Shown here piece by piece: positions 55,580 through 64,000 of a stretch of DNA of 64,000 bases (within the stretch, counting starts at the first letter, position 1; every line of letters begins with the position of its first letter). Source of the DNA: Pseudomonas oryzihabitans NBRC 102199 (GTDB lineage Bacteria; Pseudomonadota; Gammaproteobacteria; Pseudomonadales; Pseudomonadaceae); NCBI RefSeq assembly GCF_000730625.1, contig NZ_BBIT01000013.1, positions 62,001 through 126,000 on the forward strand, written 5' to 3'. A model generated the notes under the pieces. It saw only the letters and a program-made list of their open reading frames with translations, had not been told where the DNA came from and searched no databases. The translations under genes were made by a program, and so were the position numbers.

Positions 55580-55858
55580 ATGTCCCAGATCACCATCGAA
55601 CGCAGCCATTCACTCGGCCTGGAAAGCGTTCGCCAAAAGACCGACCAGCTGGCGGAAAAACTCACGCGCGACTATGGGGTGGCCTGCGCCTGGGAAGGCG
55701 ATACCCTGAAGTTCACGCGCAGCGGTGTGGATGGGCGGATCGAGGTCGGTGAGGACCGGGTGCGGGTGCTGGCGACCCTGGGCATGATGTTCTCGATGCT
55801 CAGTGGCCAGATCGAGAAGGAAATCGAGCGCAAGCTGGACAAGGCCCTGGCGGCCTGA
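55580..55858 (+). CDS. Polyhydroxyalkanoate-region conserved small protein (PA5062-like)
   Basis: A 92-aa soluble protein of the PHA_gran_rgn family, opening MSQITIERSHSLGLESVRQK and ending in a charged helix (QIEKEIERKLDKALAA). In most pseudomonads it sits between phaI and ubiE. Here it is next to ubiE as expected, but phaC1ZC2DFI are absent and its 3' end is 6 bp from the DUF971 gene. It has its own good promoter, so it is probably expressed; its function is unknown. Confidence 0.85.
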   Translation: MSQITIERSHSLGLESVRQKTDQLAEKLTRDYGVACAWEGDTLKFTRSGVDGRIEVGEDRVRVLATLGMMFSMLSGQIEKEIERKLDKALAA

Positions 55859-55864
55859 GTCCGC

Positions 55865-56236
55865 TCAGAGCATCAGCTTGACCGCGCTGACATGCGGGTC
55901 CCGCGTCTTGCCGGCGCGGGCCAGTTGTTCCAGGTAGTCGGCCCAGAGCGCGTCGCGGCGAATGCCCAGTTCATAGAGATAGTCCCAGCTGAACAGGCCG
56001 CTGTCGTGGCCGTCGTCGAAGGTCAGCTTGATGGCATAGCGCCCGGCCGGTTCGACGGCGCTGATGCCGACCTGCTGCTTGCCCCACTGCAATACCGGAT
56101 TGCCGTGTCCCTGAACCTCGGCCGAGGGCGAATGCACGCGCAGGAATTCGGCGGGCAGCTCGAAGGTTTCCGCGCCATAGCTGACGCTGAGGGTCTTCGA
56201 AGCCTTGTGGAGCTGGATGGCGGTGGGAGTACGCAT
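55865..56236 (-). CDS. DUF971 protein (PA5055-like)
   Basis: A 123-aa protein of the DUF971 family, related to the N-terminal domain of gamma-butyrobetaine hydroxylase. It opens MRTPTAIQLHKASKTLSVSY and contains YAIKLTFDDGHDSGLFSWDY. No enzyme activity can be assigned. In Pseudomonas it follows hslU and precedes phaC1; here it follows hslU with a REP pair between. Confidence 0.88.
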   Translation of the reverse strand: MRTPTAIQLHKASKTLSVSYGAETFELPAEFLRVHSPSAEVQGHGNPVLQWGKQQVGISAVEPAGRYAIKLTFDDGHDSGLFSWDYLYELGIRRDALWADYLEQLARAGKTRDPHVSAVKLML

Positions 56237-56277
56237 GGTGAGGTTCTCTGGGCGGTTTTGCAGTCTTTGCCTGAGGC

Positions 56278-56362
56278 CATCGCGGCCATGGCGGTCCGCC
56301 GATGCGGCCGCTCCTACAGGGTTCGATGTCTCCTGTAGGAGCGGCCGATGGCCGCGATCACG
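56278..56362. repeat. Inverted pair of REP elements
   Basis: Two copies of a GTAGGAGCGGCC...GGCCGCGAT palindromic unit in opposite orientation, about 10 bp apart. The right copy reads TCCTGTAGGAGCGGCC then GATGGCCGCGATC (56331-56359). The left copy (56278-56320, reversed) has the same ends but a longer, altered loop. The TGTAGGAGCG core is typical of Pseudomonas REP sequences. The pair lies between the hslU stop and the DUF971 start. Confidence 0.9.
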
Positions 56363-56380
56363 AATGCACCAAACCTACCG

Positions 56381-57730
56381 TTACAGTATATAGCGCGACA
56401 GGTCTTCGTCCTGGGCCAGTTCGCCCAGGTGGCCGTTCACATAGGCCGCGTCGATGACGATGGGCTCGCCATTCTGCTGGCCGGCGAGGTCGGCGGCGCT
56501 GAAGGACACCTCTTCCAGCAGGCGTTCCAGCAGGGTATGCAGGCGCCGGGCACCGATGTTCTCGGTCTTCTCGTTGACCTGCCAGGCGATCTCGGCGATG
56601 CGGGTGATGCCGTCGGCGGCGAATTCCACCAGCAGCCCCTCGGTCTTGAGCAGTTCGCGATACTGCTCGGTGAGCGAGGCGTGCGGCTCGGTGAGGATGC
56701 GCTCGAAGTCCTGCGGGGTCAGCGCCTTGAGCTCGACGCGGATCGGCAGACGACCCTGCAGCTCCGGCACCAGATCGCTGGGCTTGGACAGGTGGAAGGC
56801 GCCCGAGGCGATGAACAGGATATGGTCGGTCTTGACCATGCCCAGCTTGGTGTTGACGGTGCAGCCCTCGATCAGCGGCAGCAGGTCGCGCTGCACGCCT
56901 TCGCGGGACACATCGGCACCGCTGGTGTTGCCGCGCTTGGCGACCTTGTCGATCTCGTCGATGAAGACGATGCCGTGCTGTTCGACGGCTTCCAGGGCGC
57001 GGCCCTTGAGTTCTTCTTCGTTGACCAGACGGGCGGCTTCCTCGTCACGCACCAGCTTGAGCGCTTCCTTGACCTTGAGCTTGCGCTGCTTGGTCTTGCC
57101 CTTGTGCATGCCGGCGAAGAGATTCTGCAGCTGGCTGGTCATCTCCTCCATGCCGGGCGGGGTCATGATCTCGACGCCGGCAGGGGCATCGGCCACCTCG
57201 ATGTCGATTTCCTTGTCGTCCAGCTGGCCTTCGCGCAGGCGCTTGCGGAACAGCTGGCGGGTGTTGCTATCGGTCGACGCCGGCTGGGGTTCGTTGCTGA
57301 AGCCTACCGAGGGACGCGCCGGCGGCAGCAGGGCATCGAGGATGCGCTCTTCGGCGGCGTCTTCGGCGCGATGGCGGTTACGCACCATCTCCTGCTCGCG
57401 CAGCATCTTCACCGCGGCATCGGCGAGGTCACGGATGATGGACTCGACGTCGCGGCCGACATAGCCGACCTCGGTGAACTTGGTGGCTTCCACCTTGAGG
57501 AAGGGCGCATTGGCCAGCTTGGCCAGGCGGCGGGCGATTTCGGTCTTGCCCACACCCGTCGGGCCGATCATCAGGATGTTCTTGGGCGTGACCTCGGGGC
57601 GCAGCTCGACCGGCAGCTGCATGCGCCGCCAGCGGTTGCGCAGGGCGATGGCCACGGCGCGCTTGGCGTCGTCCTGGCCGATGATGTGGCGATTGAGTTC
57701 GTGGACGATCTCGCGGGGGGTCATGGACAT
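56381..57730 (-). CDS. hslU: HslUV protease ATPase subunit
   Basis: A 449-aa AAA+ unfoldase (ClpY). It has the start [20 protein letters not shown], Walker [10 protein letters not shown], Walker [11 protein letters not shown], an I domain (about 110-240) and the C-terminal sensor and docking tail LSRYIL that activates HslV. It lies 19 bp after hslV. Confidence 0.97.
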   Translation of the reverse strand: MSMTPREIVHELNRHIIGQDDAKRAVAIALRNRWRRMQLPVELRPEVTPKNILMIGPTGVGKTEIARRLAKLANAPFLKVEATKFTEVGYVGRDVESIIRDLADAAVKMLREQEMVRNRHRAEDAAEERILDALLPPARPSVGFSNEPQPASTDSNTRQLFRKRLREGQLDDKEIDIEVADAPAGVEIMTPPGMEEMTSQLQNLFAGMHKGKTKQRKLKVKEALKLVRDEEAARLVNEEELKGRALEAVEQHGIVFIDEIDKVAKRGNTSGADVSREGVQRDLLPLIEGCTVNTKLGMVKTDHILFIASGAFHLSKPSDLVPELQGRLPIRVELKALTPQDFERILTEPHASLTEQYRELLKTEGLLVEFAADGITRIAEIAWQVNEKTENIGARRLHTLLERLLEEVSFSAADLAGQQNGEPIVIDAAYVNGHLGELAQDEDLSRYIL

Positions 57731-57749
57731 GGGCAGTCTCTAAACCGGA

Positions 57750-58283
57750 TCACGCCTGGGGCGCGTCCAGCTCCTCGATGGTCAGGTTGCGGTTGGTGAA
57801 CACGCAGATGTCACCGGCGATATTCAGGGCGGTCTCGGCGATCTCGCGCGCACCCAGGTCGGTGTGCATGAGCAGGGCGCGGGCGGCGGCCTGGGCATAG
57901 GCGCCACCGGAACCCATGGCGATCAGGCCTTCTTCGGGCTCCACCACGTCGCCATTGCCGGTGATGATCAGGGAAGCGTCCTTGTTGGCGACCGCCAGCA
58001 TGGCTTCCAGGCGGCGCAGGGCGCGGTCGGTGCGCCAGTCCTTGGCCAGCTCGACGGCGGCCCGGACCAGGTGGCCCTGGTGCTTCTCGAGTTGCGCCTC
58101 GAAGCGCTCGAAGAGGGTGAAGGCGTCGGCGGTACCGCCGGCGAAACCGGCCAGCACCTCGCCCCGGTACAGCCGCCGGACTTTCTTGGCGTTGCCTTTC
58201 ATGACGGTATTGCCCAGGGAAACCTGGCCGTCGCCGCCGATCACGACCTTGCCGTTGCGGCGTACAGAAACGATGGTGGTCAA
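57750..58283 (-). CDS. hslV: HslUV protease peptidase subunit
   Basis: A 177-aa proteasome-like threonine peptidase. The start is TTG at 58283, so that Thr2 becomes the N-terminal nucleophile after methionine removal ([20 protein letters not shown]). It is preceded by a GGAGAGA site. It is driven by the sigma32-type promoter below. Confidence 0.96.
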   Translation of the reverse strand: MTTIVSVRRNGKVVIGGDGQVSLGNTVMKGNAKKVRRLYRGEVLAGFAGGTADAFTLFERFEAQLEKHQGHLVRAAVELAKDWRTDRALRRLEAMLAVANKDASLIITGNGDVVEPEEGLIAMGSGGAYAQAAARALLMHTDLGAREIAETALNIAGDICVFTNRNLTIEELDAPQA

Positions 58284-58293
58284 GGGAATCTCT

Positions 58294-58329
58294 CCGCGTT
58301 GCTTGGGGCAGTCAGCCCCGGTTACGCGG
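58294..58329 (-). promoter_or_regulatory. 5' stem-loop of the hslVU mRNA
   Basis: Nested pairing: an outer stem CCGCGT with ACGCGG, and an inner stem GGGGC with GCCCC around a 5-nt loop. It falls at the predicted 5' end of the hslVU transcript. A 5' stem-loop that stabilises the message is known for the E. coli counterpart. Confidence 0.6.
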
Positions 58330-58331
58330 AG

Positions 58332-58360
58332 ATATGGGGATGGCCGCGACGCCCTTCAAG
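58332..58360 (-). promoter_or_regulatory. Heat-shock (sigma32) promoter of hslVU
   Basis: CTTGAAG (58354-58360), a 14-bp spacer and CCCCATAT (58332-58339), matching the sigma32 consensus CTTGAAA-N11-16-CCCCATNT at all but one specified position. It sits in the 101-bp gap between the SPOR gene and hslV. Confidence 0.85.
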
Positions 58361-58384
58361 CGCCGCGGCGAGGGATTGCTCCGA

Positions 58385-59125
58385 TCAGTGACCGCGTCGC
58401 TGTTGCAGCAACAGATTCTTGAAGCCGCTGCCGGCGAGCTGTTTCTGCGCCTGGGTCAGCTGGTCGCGATCGCTGTAGGGACCGACCAGTACCCGGTACC
58501 AGGTGTCGTCCTTGACCTTGCCCGACTCTACCCGCACGTCCTGGCCAAGCATGATGATCTGGGCGCGGACCCGGTCGGCATCGGCCTGGGTGCGGAAGGA
58601 CCCGGCCTGGAGGAAGAACAGCGTCACCGGCGGCTGGGCCTTGGTGGTGGCTTCCTTGGGCGGCGTGGCGGCCGGCTGGCCCGGCGTGGTCGCGGGCGTG
58701 GCCGGTGTCGCCGTGGCCGCCTGGCCGGGTTGCGCCGGGGTCGCGGCGGCATCCGGCTTGGCCGGGGTGGCCGGCTTGGCGGCCGGATTGCGCGGCACGG
58801 CATCCGGCGGCACGATCACCTCGGATTCCGGCAGCAGGGTATAGAAATCGTACTTGGGCTTGATCGGCGTGGGCGGCGTGCCCTCGGTCTTGCCGGCGGC
58901 GGTCGCGGCTGGCTTGCCGTTGCCCGCCGCGGCGGCCGGGCGACCCTCTTCCGGCTTGGCGCGCTGCACCGCCTTGTTGCCCGGTTCGAGCTTCATCAGG
59001 AACACCACGAAGGCCCCGATGGCCAGACCCGACGCGAGCCAGACCCAGCCGGGCAGGGGCTGTTTCTTGGGAGCCGAGGTGTTGCGACTGGCGCCGCGCT
59101 TGGGTGGGGCTTTCTTGGTGGCCAT
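58385..59125 (-). CDS. SPOR-domain cell-division-like membrane protein
   Basis: A 246-aa bitopic inner-membrane protein with FtsN-like layout. A basic cytosolic N-terminus with PKKQPLPGW precedes one membrane helix (WVWLASGLAIGAFVVFLM), a long Ala/Pro/Thr-rich periplasmic linker (about 50-165) and a C-terminal SPOR domain (FFLQAGSFRTQADADRVRAQ) that binds denuded septal peptidoglycan. It matches PA5052 next to argS. Confidence 0.9.
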   Translation of the reverse strand: MATKKAPPKRGASRNTSAPKKQPLPGWVWLASGLAIGAFVVFLMKLEPGNKAVQRAKPEEGRPAAAAGNGKPAATAAGKTEGTPPTPIKPKYDFYTLLPESEVIVPPDAVPRNPAAKPATPAKPDAAATPAQPGQAATATPATPATTPGQPAATPPKEATTKAQPPVTLFFLQAGSFRTQADADRVRAQIIMLGQDVRVESGKVKDDTWYRVLVGPYSDRDQLTQAQKQLAGSGFKNLLLQQRRGH

Positions 59126-59143
59126 CAGGCGGTGATCCGTCTC

Positions 59144-60901
59144 TTACATGCGTTCCAGGGTGTGCAGACCGAGCAGTTCCAGACCCTGCTTGAGGGTGCG
59201 CCCGGTCAGGGCGGCCAGCCGCAGGCGGCTCTGGCGCAGGGCGGCGTCCTCGGCGGTCAGGATCGGGCAATTCTCGTAGAAGCTGGAGAACAGGCCGGCC
59301 AGGTCATAGAGGTAGCTGCACAGCAGGTGCGGGGTGCCCTTGTCGGCAACGCTGGCCAGGATCTCGCCGAATTGCGCCAGACGTCCGCCGAGGTCCTGCT
59401 CCTGGGGCGCGTCCAGGCGGATGCTGCCGGCGGGGTCGTTCTGCTCGGCCTTGCGCAGCACGCTGGCGACGCGGGTGTAGGCATACAGCAGATAGGGCGC
59501 GGTGTTGCCCTCGAAGCTGAGCATCTGTTCGAAGTTGAAGCTGTAGTCGCTGGTACGGTGCTTGGACAGGTCGGCGTACTTGACCGAGGCGATGCCCACC
59601 ACGCGGCCGATGTGGCGCAATTCGTCCTCGCTGAAGGGCGCTTCGCCACGCTCGGCGCGACCGGCATTGCGCTCCTTGACCAGTTGGTAGGCGCGTTCCT
59701 CGGCTTCGTCGAGCAGGTCGACCAGCTTGACGGTGCCACCGTCGCGGGTCTTGAACGGACGGCCGTCGGCGCCGTTCATGGTGCCGAAGCCCATGTGCTC
59801 GAGGTCCATGGCCGCATCGACGAAACCGGCGCGGCGCGCCACCTCGAAGGCCATCTGGAAGTGCAGGGCCTGGCGCTGATCGACGAAGTAGAGCGCGCGA
59901 TCGGCGTGCAGCTGGCGGCTGCGATAGCGCATGGCGGCCAGGTCGGTGGTGGAATAGAGATAGCCACCGCCGGCCTTCTGCACGATCACCGGCAGCGGAT
60001 TGCCCTCGGCGTTCTTGAATTCGTCGAGGAAGACGCAGCGGGCGCCGTCGCTCTCGGTGAGCAGACCGGCGGCGTCCAGATCGGCCACCACCTGGGCCAG
60101 GTCGTCGTTGTAGGCGCTCTCGCCCTTGACGTCGGCCGGGGTCAGCTTGACGTTGAGGCGATCGTAGACCTCCTGGCAGTGGGACAGGGAGACGGCGTTG
60201 AATCGCTCCCAGAGCCGCAGGCAGTGGGCATCGCCCGCCTGCAGCGCCACCACCAGTTCGCGGGCGCGGGCGGCGAATTCCGGCGAGGCGTCGAAGCGGC
60301 CCTTGGCGGCGCGATAGAACACCTCGAGATCGGCCAGCTCGCCTTCGGCGGCCTGGGGCTGCTCTTCCATGTAGGCCAGCAGCATGCCGAACTGGGTACC
60401 CCAGTCACCCACGTGGTTCTGGCGGATCACCTCGTCGCCGAGGAATTCCAGCACCCGCGCCACGGCATCACCAATGATGGTGGATCTCAGGTGACCGACG
60501 TGCATCTCCTTGGCCAGGTTCGGCGAGGAGAGGTCCACCACCACGCGCTGACGCGGCTCGTGGCTGGGCACGCCCAGGTGCGGATCGGCGAAGGCCGCAT
60601 CCAGCCGCGCGGCCAGTTGCGCATGATTCTGGAAGAAGTTGAGAAAGCCGGGGCCGGCGATCTCCACCTTGCTCACCGCCGGATCGGCGGGCAGGGCGGC
60701 CAGCAGCTTCTCGGCCAGGTCACGGGGCTTGGCCCGGGCCGGTTTGGCCAGCAGCAGGGCGACGTTGCTGGCGAAATCGCCGTGGCTCTTGTCCTTGGTG
60801 TTCTCGACCTGGATGGCCGGGGCCACGTCGGCCGGCAGGGTGCCGTCGGCGATCAGGCGGTCGAGGGCGTGCTGGATGAGCTGGCGGATGCTGTCTTTCA
60901 T
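59144..60901 (-). CDS. argS: Arginyl-tRNA synthetase
   Basis: A 585-aa class Ia synthetase. The HIGH motif is HVGH in [16 protein letters not shown]. The KMSKS-like loop is the degenerate form common in ArgRS ([10 protein letters not shown]). A C-terminal DALR anticodon-binding domain is present ([19 protein letters not shown]). It lies 18 bp before the SPOR gene. Confidence 0.97.
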   Translation of the reverse strand: MKDSIRQLIQHALDRLIADGTLPADVAPAIQVENTKDKSHGDFASNVALLLAKPARAKPRDLAEKLLAALPADPAVSKVEIAGPGFLNFFQNHAQLAARLDAAFADPHLGVPSHEPRQRVVVDLSSPNLAKEMHVGHLRSTIIGDAVARVLEFLGDEVIRQNHVGDWGTQFGMLLAYMEEQPQAAEGELADLEVFYRAAKGRFDASPEFAARARELVVALQAGDAHCLRLWERFNAVSLSHCQEVYDRLNVKLTPADVKGESAYNDDLAQVVADLDAAGLLTESDGARCVFLDEFKNAEGNPLPVIVQKAGGGYLYSTTDLAAMRYRSRQLHADRALYFVDQRQALHFQMAFEVARRAGFVDAAMDLEHMGFGTMNGADGRPFKTRDGGTVKLVDLLDEAEERAYQLVKERNAGRAERGEAPFSEDELRHIGRVVGIASVKYADLSKHRTSDYSFNFEQMLSFEGNTAPYLLYAYTRVASVLRKAEQNDPAGSIRLDAPQEQDLGGRLAQFGEILASVADKGTPHLLCSYLYDLAGLFSSFYENCPILTAEDAALRQSRLRLAALTGRTLKQGLELLGLHTLERM

Positions 60902-60997
60902 GGTCTTTGGCCTTCGGCGTGCGCCGAGCGCGCACTGCGATGAAAACCCGGCATTATCCGTGGCGAGCCCGGCCTTGCCAATGGTAAGCCTATGCCA

Positions 60998-63211
<2,214 letters not shown>

Positions 63212-63267
63212 GGCAGGGCTCGCAGGAGGAAAGCCCGATGGTAGCAGACGGGCGGTGTGGGGGCTGC

Positions 63268-63295
63268 TTGCACCTCTTAGCTGCTCTGGTATGAT
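63268..63295 (+). promoter_or_regulatory. rpmE promoter
   Basis: TTGCAC (63268-63273), a 16-bp spacer and TATGAT (63290-63295) preceded by TGG, an extended -10. A strong promoter is expected for a ribosomal protein gene. The start should be near 63302. Confidence 0.75.
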
Positions 63296-63368
63296 TTGCA
63301 GCCCAAATCTGTGCGGTATCCGGCAATGGCGCCGGGTGGCGGCACAGCTAGACCCCGAGGATAGCCCC

Positions 63369-63584
63369 ATGAAAGCTGATATCCATCCGCAGTACGATGC
63401 CATCGAAGCCACCTGCAGCTGCGGCAACGTCATCAAGACCCGCTCGACCCTGAGCAAGAACATTCACCTGGACGTCTGCTCCGAATGCCACCCGTTCTAC
63501 ACCGGCAAGCAGAAGGTCCTGGACGCTGGCGGCCGTATCGACCGCTTCAAGCAGCGCTTCGGCGTGTTCGGCAGCAGCAAGTAA
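63369..63584 (+). CDS. rpmE: 50S ribosomal protein L31
   Basis: A 71-aa L31 of the zinc-binding (C+) type. Four cysteines are placed as CSC and CSEC ([25 protein letters not shown]). The start at 63369 gives [16 protein letters not shown]. The stop overlaps the ATG of the nuclease gene by 1 nt. Confidence 0.97.
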   Translation: MKADIHPQYDAIEATCSCGNVIKTRSTLSKNIHLDVCSECHPFYTGKQKVLDAGGRIDRFKQRFGVFGSSK

Positions 63585-64000
63585 TGCGCTGCCGTCGACC
63601 ATCTCCGCATGGTTCGACACTGAAGAAGGCGTCCCTCTGGGGCGCCTTTTTCGTTTCTGGCCTGACCGGCGCGCCCGCGGCCCTGGCGGCGGCGTGCCCG
63701 CTGCTGCCTGGTGGCCAGGAGGTGATGGTCCGGCAGGTGGTGGATGGCGATACCCTGCGCCTGGTCGACGGCCGCTCGGTCCGGCTGATCGGCGTCAATG
63801 CGCCCGAGCTGGGCAAGTCCGGCGGTACCGCCCAGCCCTATGCCGAGGCAGCGCGCCGGCGCCTGCAGGAACTGGTCGCGGCCAGCGACGAGCGCCTGCG
63901 GCTGGTGCCGGGCAGCGAGGCGACCGACCATTGCGGTCGCACCCTGGCGCATCTCTATGATCGCGAAGGCGACAATCTGGAAGCCCGGTTGATCGCCGAG
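63584..64000 (+). CDS. Thermonuclease-family nuclease, N-terminal part
   Basis: 139 codons of a gene that runs past the window end. Starting from the ATG at 63584, a basic lead and the hydrophobic stretch SLWGAFFVSGLTG ending in ALAAA look like a Sec signal peptide. The SNase domain follows: VVDGDTLRLVDGRSVRL, IGVNAPELGKSGG and DHCGRTLAHLYD, with the calcium-site Asp and catalytic Arg/Glu positions plausible. It matches PA5048 next to rpmE. The exact start is uncertain because the rpmE terminator lies within the first 25 codons. Confidence 0.8.
   Translation, partial: MRCRRPSPHGSTLKKASLWGAFFVSGLTGAPAALAAACPLLPGGQEVMVRQVVDGDTLRLVDGRSVRLIGVNAPELGKSGGTAQPYAEAARRRLQELVAASDERLRLVPGSEATDHCGRTLAHLYDREGDNLEARLIAE
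63626..63653 (+). terminator. rpmE rho-independent terminator
   Basis: A stem AAGGCGTCCC with GGGGCGCCTT, a short TCT loop and a following TTTTTC tract, 41 nt after the rpmE stop. It lies within the predicted signal-peptide codons of the nuclease gene. Confidence 0.75.

Noticed and set aside
58334-60943. An 869-codon rightward open frame opposite the SPOR gene and argS
   Set aside because: It covers hslV promoter, SPOR gene and argS on the opposite strand; argS and SPOR motifs are clear, this one has none.

Overview
The window is 64 kb of GC-rich chromosomal DNA from a Pseudomonas. I infer this from gene content and gene order: hemA-prfA-prmC-moeB-murI-pagL, dusB-fis-purH-purD-retS, aroQ-accB-accC-prmA, opgGH, tatABC, hslVU-argS-priA-rpmE, all with close P. 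aeruginosa/P. putida counterparts. It is not P. aeruginosa itself, because known blocks are joined in a different order and the medium-chain polyhydroxyalkanoate genes are missing from their usual place. Species cannot be fixed from sequence alone. Nearly every base is coding. I see no insertion sequence, prophage, integron, CRISPR array, tRNA or rRNA, and no stretch of clearly foreign composition. PAO1 locus numbers quoted below are from memory and serve only as synteny guides.

Layout. 1-5.9 kb: a divergent TPR lipoprotein (partial) and the hemA-prfA-prmC-moeB-murI run, then pagL. 5.9-10.3 kb: a leftward group phr / LitR-like MerR regulator / TudS-YbgA fusion / FAD oxidoreductase that looks like a photoreactivation and light-response module, with a TTGTACAA operator pair. 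10.5-12.4 kb: SDR epimerase-hemH. 12.5-16.1 kb: pyrimidine and purine salvage (uraA, upp, hpt) and two small genes. 16.1-21.2 kb: rhlE2 (with an apparent frameshift), metF, ahcY behind an SAH riboswitch, and a YciA-type thioesterase. 21.2-37 kb, all leftward: retS, purD, purH, fis, dusB, a zinc-ribbon DUF3426 protein, prmA, accC, accB, aroQ, dsbD and a REC-REC-GGDEF cyclase. 37.2-42.7 kb, rightward: DUF2333 protein, NUDIX hydrolase, SUI1-like factor, speA, two lipoproteins, PEBP protein. 42.7-49.3 kb: cysteine hydrolase, pip, dtd, opgG, opgH. 49.4-55.4 kb, leftward: rsmE, tatCBA, hisE, hisI, ubiB, ubiJ, ubiE. 55.6-63.2 kb: a lone PHA-region protein, DUF971 protein, REP pair, hslU, hslV, SPOR protein, argS, priA. 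63.3-64 kb: rpmE and the start of a secreted nuclease.

Functional themes are core metabolism (heme, fatty acid, purine, histidine, ubiquinone, methyl cycle), translation (release factor and its methylase, ribosomal protein methylase, tRNA and rRNA modification, arginyl-tRNA synthetase), envelope biogenesis (lipid A deacylation, periplasmic glucans, Tat export, DsbD) and life-style switching (RetS, GcbA-type diguanylate cyclase, Fis, RhlE2). The best regulatory signals are the SAH riboswitch before ahcY, a sigma32-type promoter plus 5' stem-loop before hslVU, good sigma70-type promoters before rpmE, opgG, aroQ and retS, and the paired TTGTACAA sites. No wholly new system is evident. The observations most worth a second look are the RhlE2 tail frameshift, the absent pha cluster, the light-module operator, and the rpmE terminator that also encodes a signal peptide.
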